Positions 1 through 11,119 of a stretch of 64,000 bases of DNA are shown in pieces (within the stretch, counting starts at the first letter, position 1; every line of letters starts with the position of its first letter). Under the pieces are notes generated by a model, which saw only the letters and a program-made list of their open reading frames with translations, was not told the DNA's origin and ran no database searches. The translations under genes and the position numbers were made by a program. The DNA comes from Cryptomeria japonica (lineage: Eukaryota > Streptophyta > Pinopsida > Cupressales > Cupressaceae), in contig NC_081411.1 in the NCBI RefSeq assembly GCF_030272615.1, positions 160,686,971-160,750,970 of the forward strand, in the 5' to 3' direction.

Positions 1-690
1 AGAACACCATATGACCCCTTAGGACACCATACAACTAGTAACGACACCATATGGAGTCCTGAGGGGTCATATGGTGTCCTAAGGGATCATAGAAAACCAT
101 ATGACCCCTTAGGACACCATATGACCCACAATGACACCTAAGGGATCATATGGAGTCCTAAGGGGACATAAGACACCATATGACCCCTTAGTACACCATA
201 TGACCCATAATGACACCAAATGGTGTGCTAAGGGACCATAGAACACCATATGACCCCTTAGGACACCATATAATGACACAAAATGGTGTCCTAAGGGGTC
301 ATAGAACACCATATGACCACTTAGGACACCATATAACCCATAACAACACCATATGGAGTCCTAAGGGGTCATATGATGTCCTAAGGGTTCATAGGACACC
401 ATATGACCCTTTAGAACACCATATGATCCCAAACAACACCACATGGTGTCCTAAGCGGTCATATGGTGTTCTAAGGGGTCATAGGACCCCACATGACCCC
501 TTAGGACACCATATGACACATAACAACACCATTTGGTGTCTTAAGGGGTCATAAGACACCATCTGATCCCTTAGGAAACAATATGACCACTAACAACACC
601 TAAGTGGTTATATGGTGTACTAAGAGATCATATAACACCATATGACCCCTTAGGACACAATATGACCAATAATGACACCATATGATTGAA
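1..690. repeat. Palindromic tandem repeat array
   Basis: About eight or nine imperfect units of roughly 63-91 bp, beginning before the window. Each unit holds the motif ATGACCCCTTAGGACACCAT on one side and its reverse complement on the other, around a short spacer such as CATAACAACAC, so every unit is itself a near-palindrome. Open frames on both strands here are by-products of the repeat. No transposon ends were recognised. Confidence 0.85.
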
Positions 691-1254
691 TAAATATTGA
701 TGTAGTTTGCTACTCCATGATGCTTGAAAATATTGGAAGGATATGGTGGTATCAAATGCTTCCTTGAATGATTGAAGATGCTTGATGTTTCTTGTAGATG
801 GATGTGGAATGGTTGAGTATGGATGATGTGATGTGAAAATAAATTGAAAGGATTCTCCTAAATAGGGTTCCAAAGGTAATTTACCAATTAGGGTGACCTC
901 CAATGGCTAAATTGAGACACTAAGATACAAAATCACCAAGAAGGGGAAGTGCACTGGCATATTTAAATATGACTTTTTTAAGGAAGGCAAGGATGTGTTG
1001 GGCACCCCTATACAGACAAGGGTGCCTCGAGTGCACCTGTTCATTGAAAATAGGGAAAATAAATAAGAAATGAAGAGCAAACAACTCAATGTTAGGGTTT
1101 AGATTACCATGCAAAAAGATGACATTAGTTTTGAGATAAAAAGGCCTGAAATGGACTTGGGTGAGAGCTAAGATGGGACACATGAAATTAGGGGCACATA
1201 AAGTTGTGTAAATTGTGAAAGGTTACAAATTACAACACTTCACTATCTCTCTCA
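691..1254. other. Non-coding stretch, no gene seen
   Basis: Nothing codes convincingly. A 7-bp inverted repeat (GGCACCC at 1001-1007, GGGTGCC at 1020-1026) could form a small hairpin. The short minus-strand frames match no family I recognise. Confidence 0.4.
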
Positions 1255-1720
1255 CTCATACACACACTCCTTGTTTCAATCTCTCTATAAATCTCCTTTG
1301 TACCTCTCTCTATCTCTTTGTTCCTCTCTTTGTTACTTGTCTTCATCACCTTTCTCTCTCATTATTTCTCCCTCTATCTGTGTCTCCCTATCCCTCTCTA
1401 TCTATATCTCATTATCTATACCTCTCTCTTATTCACCCCATCTCTCTTGCTTTATATCTTTATCTCTCTATTACTCTCTTTATCTCTCTTGTACTCCTCT
1501 CTCTATCTCTTTCTATCTCTCTCTCCCTTTCTCTTCCAATATATCTCTATCTATCCCTCTCTCTCTCTCAATTTCTCTATCTCCCTCTATTTGTCTCCAT
1601 CTCTATTTTTCTCTTTACTTCTGTATGTTTTTGTTCCTCTATCTAGATCTCATTTTATCTCTCTTTCTCTCCATCCCTATATTTCTATTTCTACTTCTCT
1701 ATGTTCGTATGTCCCTCTAT
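1255..1720 (+). repeat. Pyrimidine-rich tract (TCTC/TATC type)
   Basis: About 465 bp of almost pure C/T on the plus strand with scattered A, built from irregular TCTC, CCTC and TATC words. Three overlapping frames stay open only because stop codons need purines; the predicted Ser/Leu/Tyr-rich peptides are artefacts. Confidence 0.85.
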
Positions 1721-1724
1721 CAAT

Positions 1725-1885
1725 CTTATTTATCATGTTATCCTATAATAACTTTCATGTCAAACGAAATCCAATCAATAATCTGCAATGTTATCTTGTG
1801 GTTACCTTCATGTTATACAACATCATGTCAATGATATGTCATGTTATCTCATTATAACCATCATGTTGTATGTAAATCTAGTATA
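1725..1885 (+). repeat. 53-bp tandem repeat, block 1
   Basis: Three units in which TTCATGT (or a variant) recurs at 1754, 1807 and 1860, a period of 53 bp. Unit core: a CATGTTAT word, an AATAACC word, TTCATGTTAT, then AATC(A/T)AGTC. The same unit forms block 2 at 2178-2400. Confidence 0.75.
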
Positions 1886-2177
1886 TAACGAGCCATATGC
1901 AAAAGTGACTTCCCTGCCACCTCGTGGGTTAAAAGAAGGAAAGACAATGATGTTGTGGGCTAGAGGGATGAGCAAAAATTTCCGCAACTTAGATCACTCA
2001 AAAATTACAGATCGTTGATCGTGATCACCATAACTAGCTGCAGCGTTGATTTTTCAAAAACATTACTAAAGTTAATAACACGAGTTTTATAACCACTTTT
2101 TGGAGTCAGTTTACCTATGTTTGGATGGGGTTAAAAGTGGTTATAAACATTGTGTTTTAGACTTTGGCGAAACCCGA

Positions 2178-2400
2178 TCATATTATCTCATAATACGTTC
2201 ATGTATTACGAAATCTTGTCAAAAATTTGTCATGTTATCATGTAAAAAACCTTCATGTTATATGAAATACAATCAATAATCTGTCATGTTATCCTGTAAT
2301 AACCTTCATGTTATATGAAATCTAGTCAATAATTTGCATTTTTATCTTGTGGTTACCTTCATGTTATATGACATCCTGTCAATAACTTATCCTGCTAATC
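2178..2400 (+). repeat. 53-bp tandem repeat, block 2
   Basis: Four units with TTCATGT at 2198, 2252, 2305 and 2358, a period of 53-54 bp and the same consensus as block 1. The 290 bp between the blocks is unrelated, so an array was probably split by an insertion or expanded twice. Confidence 0.75.
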
Positions 2401-4380
2401 CTTTGATGGATAATGTTATGTGAATACAATAATAAACTTACATAAACAACATTTAGGCTATAGAGGTTTGTGTCTTCTGTGTCTTGTGTGTCTTGAAGGA
2501 TGCCCATGTCTTGTTATAAAGATCCAATCTTTGTACAAGGAGAATGTTGGAAAAGTTTGTGATCCAATGGTTTATTTTTTTGTTATCTCAGGTGAATGAT
2601 CTGATATCACAACCTTCCTCTTCAAATAACAGAGGTATGTTCACCCCATAAAGTGTATAAAATCATAGTTATTCAATATGAGAAATAAATTGTTGCACAT
2701 ATATAGCTTAGGTGGAGTGGTTGGATGAAAATAAAAAAAATATTTGGAATTGAAAAACAATTACATATTTACCATATAACATAATTTATACTCTATTAAA
2801 TGTCATAAATGATTATTAAGATTATACAAATTGAAAATGTAAGTAATATATATAATATTTCAAAATGTGTTGTACTTAAATTCATAATGGAAAATTATGT
2901 GAAATTTATCTAGATCTTTTAAAATATTTGGGTAAACACAAATCAATAGTAGAGTAAATTTAAATTCCATAATTATTTGATTTATTATTACTATAAATGA
3001 AAATATTATATTTTCTATTCATATTTAATTATAATTTTTAATGATAAAATTGATTTGAAGGTTTTTCAATAAAATATTATATATGTTAAAATATAATAAA
3101 TGTATGACATAGCTATAAAAAACAAGATAAATTTTTTTTATATTATTTAAGAAAACTAAATTATATAAATTTTTAATTATTTTTTAGAAATTTAAATCTT
3201 GTAGACATATAATTAAAATTATTAATTAAAAGATAATTTTATTTATTAATATAATAAATTTAAATATAATTTATTATTAAAAAATATTCCTATTAAAGAA
3301 CATTCTAAAAATTTTACATTTAACTTAAACTTCATATAAGAACATTTTAAATTTTTATAGTTATTTTACAAAGAGATTCAAATAAGAAAACTTTAAGTGA
3401 TTGGAACTATCGAAGAACAACCAATATTTGAGTAGATGTAATTATAATATTAATTGGAAACTACAAAACAATGTTTGGATTCAATCTAATGAAATTAGAT
3501 GTGGCTTTTTTCAATAAAACTTTAGCTATCACGAAATTACGAAACAACTTCTGAATTAAAATAAATTTATTTTAAGTGACTTTTTTCAAATGCATTTGAA
3601 TTGTTTGTGAATATAAATGTAATTTTTTTTTTTGTTTCTAAATGAAACTTGATTCAAGTGTAACAAATTTTCCTCATTTACAATGGCTATAATATATAAG
3701 TTGGTGTGGTTTTAATAAAATATAAATTTCACAGCAATCATCTTATTTAAAAATAAAAATCATGAGATGAGATATATTCACCCAAATAATTAGATTTATA
3801 AATTAAGAACCAATCTTAATTCCTTTTTACTTAAAATCTCCTCTATAAATGCCCTAAATTAAACAACCCAAAGCCTCCATAATTTAAATCAATGAATTTT
3901 TTAATGAGCCATAATTTTAACTTTTACAATATTATAATCAATTTTAAGTATAAATTAAAAAACCCAAATAACAATGCTTCATATTCAGGTTGTTGGTGCA
4001 AGGGCGACTGGAGTGCCAAATAGCTTTCATATTTGATCTGCCACACCACACCAGAAATTGCTCATCTCTTGTCACAATGAAAGCCCCATAAAAACCTCTT
4101 TGCCTCAACTCTTACTGCATGAATATGTGACAAATTCCAAATAGCCCATTGTTGAGCAGCATTACCAAAAACAAAGGGATAAACAAGGCTACTGAAGCCT
4201 TAAAAAAATACCATCTGAAACAAATGGCTATTGCAAACAATTTTGTACATGAATGACATGAATCTGATAAAAATATTTCACAGGTAATCATAAAAAAGAA
4301 AAATATTGTTTACTCCTATCTAAATACATCAAACACTAAAGGTTTTATTGTGGCTTCCATTTAATAAAGTTGCTATTGTC
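2401..4380. other. AT-rich intergenic DNA
   Basis: Very AT-rich sequence with many homopolymer runs. I see no convincing ORF, LTR end or RNA gene. Confidence 0.5.
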
Positions 4381-4386
4381 ACATTT

Positions 4387-4461
4387 CTAAGTCATGTTAT
4401 TCAAGAGAGCCTGCAAAGCCTTCACTATTTCAATCACACTCAAATCACAGGCTTCTTCCAT
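4387..4461 (-). other. Possible terminal exon
   Basis: On the minus strand a splice-acceptor-like GTTTGCAG is followed by 24 clean codons and TAG, giving a peptide that begins MEEACDLSVIEIVK. A donor-like AG/GTATGT lies near 4750, but the exon I can draw upstream does not join in frame. No family recognised; this may be chance. Confidence 0.15.
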
Positions 4462-5486
4462 CTGCAAACAAATAGAATGAATTGGGTCAGATGGAAACAC
4501 CCAATTGAGATTTATTTTCTTTGAGTTAGACAGTTGAAGCAATGAGAAAAGAAAAGACTAAAAATTAAAAAAATAAACTTCATGATTATCCTTTTTCCTA
4601 AAACAATATCCATGTTGTAGGGTAGTAGGAATTCAACCTGGCACCCATAAAAAACCAAAAACAACACATTTATTAAACAAAAAATACCTTTCTAAATTCA
4701 AAGACTTGCATAAACAAAAATCATATTTCATCAGATGTCAACAACATACCTGCTTTCATGGATCGACTCCAGCGATCTAGACTTGGCACCTGTTTTCATG
4801 GCTTTGACTGCAACGATCCAAAATGGAAAAATGAATACAATGATCATTTTTGCCCTGCGTTGAAGGAAAGAGATCGGGGTTTAAATGAAGGAAAAAATGA
4901 TGTGAAAAAATCCCCAAAAAACCGAGAATCATAAAAATCTAAACATCTCACCATCATGTAAGAAAAATCATATATTGAAGGTTGTGAAAAAAAATCAAAC
5001 CTTTCGATAAAAACAATTTACTTCTGCAGCCATGGGCCCTCAAATCCCATTGCATTTTTCATTCCTTTCATGTTTTCTTCATCTAGCTTTCGTTCATGGT
5101 TGCACCTCATATGAAAAATGAAAAAGCATCTAGTTTTAGGTATTTTAAAAATTTTCAATTGTTTGAGCGGGAATAGAATTTCAAAAAATTCCCTCCCATC
5201 CCCTTAACATCATTGCTGTCGTTCGTCGACGTTTTGTAGCCATTTCAAATTTTAGCTGCGTGCAAATGGTTTCCGTCAACCGCAAAATGGCAATATGCCT
5301 CCACATCAGCCCAATGGTGGATCCCAGAATGTGTCTCATGGCATCATGGAGGGCATGCGATTTTCGAGTTGCATCATAGTACGACACTAACATTTTGGAG
5401 CCAGAATAGCTATAGCCCAAATTTCCACCCCATAGCTAGTGACCTCGAGAAAAATAAAGGCAATTCTATCCTAAACCCTAAACAAT

Positions 5487-5705
5487 GAAAGGCTACGAAC
5501 AAGCATATGTGGTGGATATGGTCATTTCAAAATAACAGTATATTCACATGTATCACCTGACATAGCGTCTAAAACTTTACAGATATCACATGGACAAAGT
5601 GAGGGATTTAGTAAGTAGATTATGTTAAATCGTTCATCAATTTTGATTATGAAGTGGGATTTTTAGATGATTTTGGGAAAGAGGTAAATGAGACCTCCAT
5701 CTATA
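5487..5705 (+). repeat. Dispersed repeat R1, copy 1
   Basis: About 215 bp that recurs at 7585-7795. Both copies share GGCTACG, GTGGTGGATAT, CATAGCGTCT, GGACAAAGTGAGGGA and GGGAAAGAGG in the same order. The copies are direct and 2.1 kb apart; no primer site or purine tract was found to make them LTRs. Confidence 0.7.
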
Positions 5706-6310
5706 GGGCAACTATCTACCTACTTTTGATACTCTTTTTTAATTATGGATTTTTTAAATTTTTTTCAAATGAAAAATATTAGATTATATAAGTTTGCCAT
5801 TTCTTTGCAGTCTATTTAACATGGTTATAATATGTTGAATAAGTGCATATTTAAATTAGATTTTGTCATTAGGTTAAGTATTATGAACAATGGAAAGGGG
5901 AATCAATTAGTATAGAGAGATACAACAATTTCAGTTCAACTTCACTTTTCAATAGACTTTAGGGACAAAGTTTTATAAGAGGAAAAATGTTTATTGTTTT
6001 AGAAAAAACTAGCTATTAGAGAAGAATCCTAAGAATATTATAATGAAAACATGAAAACAATCTGAAATATGAAACCAATTTAGAATCTAATGAGTGAAAC
6101 ATAATATCTAGCTTGTTAGAATTATCTAGACAATAGATTTGCTTCTCTTGAGACATTTTCCATGTATTTTTATCATAGACAATGTGTAGAACTCAACTCT
6201 TCTAATTGACTAACCTTGTTTATAGATGAAAATTGACACTAATCATTAGGTGGGACCAATCTAAACTTTAGAGTTCCATATATTTCATCTTCAATAATGT
6301 AACAGAATCA
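5706..6310 (+). repeat. Dispersed repeat R2, copy 1
   Basis: About 600 bp that recurs at 13990-14575 and, in part, at 14590-14830. Shared landmarks include GTTTATTGTTTTAGAAAAA, CTAATCATTAGGTGGG and CCAATCTAAACTTTAG. No coding potential. R1 and R2 adjoin here, which suggests one larger old element. Confidence 0.65.
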
Positions 6311-7079
6311 ACACAAATCCACAACTATTGATTGTTAACTGTTAGTATAAAACCTTAGACTAAAAACTTATTAGTCCTAAACACCTTTCTAATACCAAAA
6401 CTTTTAAATACATTTAAATACGTTCTATTGACATAAGTATGGTTGAAAACTAATAAAGTCCAAAAATTAGTTGATCATGCTTCTGTGTTGCAAAAATAAG
6501 ATATTATTAGAAACCATCTAGATATTAAAGCAAAGACGATAGAAGTAATCTCATGGCAGTCCAGAGGTGAAGGATCTATGGCTAAGTCCTATCTTCACCA
6601 CACAAAATGAAGTGTCCTGGAATCAAATTTCATAGGCTTCAACGATTCCAAATACTGCTTCCACATTTGTCTCCATACGGTCAATTTTCATAAGCTCAAC
6701 AGTTCAAAACAATGTGTCCACAGTTTTGATGTGCAACAGCCCAATCCGCTATTTCTACACTCTTTTTAGAAAGTCCTACTTCCAATTCGGTCTTTTGATC
6801 TTATATTTAGCTTTGATGTTCATTTCTGAGATTGTAAGGGTGTTTTATTGTTCACGAGAGACATATATATTTTATCTTTTTGTGGGATTTGAATTTGTAA
6901 CTTCTCTTTCAAGAACACAAATTCTCCACTACAAATTCACTGAAAATATGTTAGATATGTTAGTCTATGTGTAACAATTAAAGAATGAAGTATAAACAAT
7001 TATGATTCAATTATGATTCAATTGAATCGATAACAGCATTGAGAGGCGTTTTTGGAAAAGAAATCAGACTCGTATAGTT
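6311..7079. other. Non-coding stretch, no gene seen
   Basis: AT-rich. An 86-codon plus-strand frame at 6714-6974 has no recognisable domain and unremarkable composition; I do not call it a gene. Confidence 0.4.
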
Positions 7080-7084
7080 TTCAT

Positions 7085-7185
7085 ACTTTAGTTTGAGGGA
7101 AAGAACTTACCAGAAGACACTCACAAATTGAACCTGTTATGACTCAGGGACCTTGGTGCGCATATGCTGCAAGACAATGTTGTAA
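7085..7185 (+). repeat. About 100-bp direct repeat, copy 1
   Basis: Shares GGAAAGAACTTACCA, CAGTCACAAATTG-like and GTTATGACTC words with 7405-7515. The second copy is about 320 bp downstream in the same orientation. Confidence 0.6.
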
Positions 7186-7404
7186 TGATTAGGTATATTA
7201 AATAGCGAAAGTAAAAGCCGAACATAACTTAGACTCTAAGTCGTGTATACCCAGAAGCGTTTACTCAAAGTTTCTGCTGTAAACTTCCTCCTTATCCAAA
7301 CTCAATGTTTGTTAGGGAACACTTCATCTACTTCAAAGGAAAGTTATGCTTTACTACATAAAGCGCAAGACTTCCGAGAAAAAGACCATACAGTCAATAT
7401 TATT

Positions 7405-7515
7405 TTGAAGGAAAGAACTTACCATAAAACAGTCACAAATTGGCGCTGTTATGACTCTGGGGCCTTGGTTCTCATAAGCTGCAGCAATCTCAGAAGACAA
7501 TATTCTAATGAAGAA
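7405..7515 (+). repeat. About 100-bp direct repeat, copy 2
   Basis: Second copy of the 7085-7185 repeat. A 93-codon frame (7243-7524) runs across it but shows no domain. Confidence 0.6.
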
Positions 7516-7584
7516 GTAGAATAAAGAGCTACACCATTCTCTGAACATTAATGAGTCTCAAAGTCGTGTATTAGAAATAAGATG

Positions 7585-7795
7585 TTAGCAGTAAAAGGCT
7601 ACGGACAGGCGTAAGTGGTGGATATTATCATTTCATAATAACCGAACATTCACATATATCACCCGGCATAGCGTCTGATGATGGACAAAGTGAGGGACAT
7701 AGTACATTGACTATGTCAAATCGCTCATCAATTCCGATAAAAGTGGGGTTTTTAAATGATATTGGGAAAGAGGAATGGGACCTCCAACTTTAGTG
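7585..7795 (+). repeat. Dispersed repeat R1, copy 2
   Basis: Direct copy of 5487-5705 with many substitutions and small indels. The downstream flank is AT-rich spacer, not R2, so the two copies diverge after the GACCTCCA word. Confidence 0.7.
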
Positions 7796-8619
7796 AGATT
7801 TATCATTTTTTTTATAGGGGAAGAGTACCAATAGTTGAAATAGTATTGACTGTAATAATTTTTTATTTGAAATGTAAAAATACCCTTTTATAGATCTATA
7901 AGAAAATTTTCCCAAAAATATATCTTTTAATATTTTAATTAGTTTTTATATTTTATATTTTATTTTTATTGAAAGTAGGTCATCCGCACTAAAATATAAG
8001 GTTCATTATCTTGTAAAGGTAAAATACTAAAATTTATTTAAAATTTATGAAAAAAATAAATGCACTAGAGAAAAGAGTCTGTGTCAAGATGATATAATTC
8101 TTTTCAAATTTGGATAAATAATTAAGAAAAAAAGTGACATCAAATGGAAAAAGTTATATTTCAGCACACACAACTTTTCAAATTTATTGAAAAATATATA
8201 TAGATAAAAAATAGTTTAAAATATATTTTTGCACTAAAGTTTCAAGTTATCAATATACAAAAAAAAGATGAAGAAAAAAAGGTAAAATTTATTATATAAA
8301 GTGTGACGTCTTGTGTAACTTCAATTTCAACATTTTATCAGCAACTAAATTATAGTGTTTTCTTTATAAGAAAGTATATTCAAATATTTTTTATAAAAAT
8401 TACAAACATAAAACGCACAAAAAAATATGCATTTTATTAGTTTAGATCATTTCAAAATTGAAAACATATGTTTCACTTTTTATAGATTCAATTTAAAAAG
8501 TTGAATCAACATTGACCATTTCCTTTACAAAAGTGACACAACTTTGTGATTTTACCCTTCTATGCCTTCCTTTGCCATGTTGTCATTTTTTGTCGTCTAT
8601 CATTGCTTCCATATGAAAG
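7796..8619. other. AT-rich intergenic DNA
   Basis: Low-complexity AT-rich sequence; nothing identified. Confidence 0.5.
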
Positions 8620-9190
8620 GTTGTTTGTGTCTAACCAGACCAATTCTATCATGTTCGCCCTCAAAAGAGGATTTGTGTTGAGGTTGATTTGTCTCAAGAT
8701 TTAAGGGAAATCATTGATATTCATATTGGGGTTCTTCACCATTCTCAACAAGTTCTATATATGAATCTTCCTAACATTTTTTTTCGTTGCCGATTGACAG
8801 AACACAAGATTAAGGATTGTCCGCTAGTAGGTCCCAAAGTTACCTCCCCACCAAAAGTTGTTGAGCCCTCTCAACCCACTCTTGAGGTAGTGAAGAATGA
8901 AGAAAAAATATACTACCATTACTCACAAGGGCAAGTCCTCTTCGAGTAATAGTGAGATTCCTAAAGTACAAGAGGCTCTTGATGTTTCACCTCTAGTTTT
9001 AAACCCTTTAGACAAGGGGAAAGATATAACTACTAAGGCTTTTGTTTGTCAACCTCTGGTGCAAACCCCTTAGCCAACTACTACCAATGTTGCTCTAATT
9101 AATAGACATTGTAGTTCTTGTAGCTTGCATGGGCGTGTGGAGGAAGGCAAAATCATTCCAAAGAAACAACAAAATGGGGTGCATGGTTTT
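8620..9190 (+). pseudogene. LINE ORF1 relic (RNA-binding protein with zinc knuckle)
   Basis: The frame through 8650-8949 reads RPQKRICVEVDLSQDLREI, then a LYMNLPNIFFRCRLTEHKI-like stretch and KDCPL. This is the pattern of plant LINE ORF1 proteins: a 'R-ICVEVDLS' strand just before a zinc knuckle of the CCHC_4 type. The knuckle is degenerate, with only the last Cys and the His readily placed. After about 8910 the reading moves to another frame (a Ser/Lys-rich tail, then HGRVEEGKIIPKKQQNGVHG) and ends at a stop near 9190. A further frame break lies near 8650. LINE ORF1 binds element RNA; no endonuclease or reverse transcriptase follows, so this is a dead fragment. Confidence 0.6.
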
Positions 9191-10389
9191 TAATTTGCTT
9201 GTAACAAAAATTATTACTTTGTATAACACCAAAATAAAAAGATTCCAATTTTAAAAATATTAAAAATCAATAAAGAAAAAGTATTCATAAAAAATACACA
9301 ACCAAAACAAAAAATCATAATTTAAAAATATAAAACCCACTAAGTTGAATTAAATAGAAAAATGTCTATTATAATTTGTGTTGTCAACACAACAAAGCCG
9401 TGACGTCAATGTCAATTTCTAATCTATGATGTTATAGACATGTCTAGTGATATGAATCCACAACCATTGTGGGGGCTAGTACACCGTATGTGGGATGGGA
9501 TGGATGGCAATGGCTATGCAGTAGACAGAATGCCCCGCCCCATGCCATGCATCCCACCACCCCCCGTACAGTGACTTCTATGAAAAGGATGGATCCCCAT
9601 GCTGTTATTTCCTTCAATCCTACAGGAACTATGCCCAAATTTCCTTCCCTAATCTCGTGACATTTTTTCTTTTTTTTTACTAAGTCTGTCGGGGTGTGGA
9701 GGAAAGTTTTTTTTTAAATGTATGATTATATTTTAAAATTGAAATAATTTATTTTTATTATATTTTTTCTATTTTTTAAGTTATATTTGTAAAATAATAA
9801 ATATAATAAATTTATATTTAATAACTTATTATTTTAATATTAAGTAATATTTGTTTTAATATTTTTTCTATTTTTAATTTATTAATTTGTTTGAAATAAT
9901 AAGTTATAATAAATTAATAATTAATAATTAATAATGTATTTAAAGTTTTATTTTAACACCTCAAAACATGAAAAAAAATTGTCAGTACATAAATAAAAAA
10001 ATATCAGTAAATATTTATTTTAACACCAATACATGTTCACAAACGAATTAGTAGTTGAAAACAAAAAAGTAAAAAAAATAAGCAACTACTTGTACATTTC
10101 CTATTTTAATACAAAACATCTTGCACAAATAATAAACATTTTTATTTTTTTAAAAACTTAATGTTTACATTTGTCACTTTATGCAAGTGGCTTAAAAGTA
10201 CAAATGTACTCTAATTACAATTACATGTACACAACTATTGGTGCATTACATAACATAAAAACAAGGAATTTTAGACTTCTTAGACACTTAAGTGTACATT
10301 CTTCCAAATATCATTTCACAACTTCACGCATTAAATGGATCTGCATTTGGTATCTGCATTTGGTATTATGCTATTGTGTGTGTTTCTTC
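9191..10389. other. AT-rich spacer with a short GC-richer patch
   Basis: Mostly AT-rich and low-complexity. The patch at about 9440-9660 is richer in GC and is open on both strands for about 63 codons, but neither peptide resembles anything I know. Confidence 0.4.
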
Positions 10390-10542
10390 ATGTATACATA
10401 TACATGTATATATATACATATATATGTACATACATGTATATATATACATATATATGTACATACATGTACACATGTATATATATACATATACATATATATG
10501 TATATGTGTGTATATATATGTATGTGTATATATATATATATG
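10390..10542 (+). repeat. Alternating purine-pyrimidine microsatellite
   Basis: TA, CA and TG dinucleotides alternate for about 150 bp, including two near-identical blocks of (TATA)(CATA)(TATG)(TACA). It is open in several frames on both strands as Tyr/Ile/His/Met peptides, which are artefacts. Confidence 0.9.
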
Positions 10543-11119
10543 GACAATAACCATATAGGCACAAAACTTGAAACTATATATAACAAGGAGACAAACTAAA
10601 AGCATGAGATGCGGGAGTAAAATATGTAACTATGATGTGATTGAAAACTGGATATTGCTGATATTCTATTAGAGAGTGAACAATTCCATCATTGAACATC
10701 TTTCAACAAAATAAAAATGCTACTATGTGTGCTTGTATAAATATATATACAGAGATAGATCATTGAAATGAAACCCTCAATGCCATTGAGATAAATGATG
10801 AAAAACAAATGTATTTTTGTAACTCATCATTGTACATCTTTGAACAAAATAAAATGGTATTAAGATGCAAATATTGTATTAAGATGCAGATTCATTTGTC
10901 AAATGACTAATGATTGAATGGTGTTGTTGTATTTCTCATATGAAATTTATTGAAAGTAATATAGTGTATGCCTGATAATATTATTTATAGTGAGTATATT
11001 AACAAATTGAAGGCAGAGCAAATAATGAAAATGCCAAAAAAAATCTTCATTTCCCTAAGTTTTTAGGGCAAAAAGGATAGTAGGAGTTTGTGCCACATGT
11101 ATGTGAGAAGGTTGTTATA
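10543..11119. other. Spacer before the 123-bp satellite
   Basis: Holds a short direct repeat around CATCATTG(A/T)ACATCTTT (10688 and 10825) and, at 11042-11085, the words CTTCATTTCCCTAAG and TTTTAGGGCAAAAA that return at 13472-13580 on the far side of the satellite. Confidence 0.5.

Noticed and set aside
1215-1857. Three long overlapping plus-strand ORFs of 143-187 codons
   Set aside because: They lie in a pyrimidine-only tract where stops cannot occur; the peptides are Ser/Leu/Tyr low-complexity.
9444-9660. Overlapping ORFs in a GC-richer patch
   Set aside because: No domain on either strand and no promoter or splice context.
10171-10605. Five overlapping Tyr/Ile-rich ORFs on both strands
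   Set aside because: Products of an alternating TA/CA microsatellite; no biased codon use or domain.
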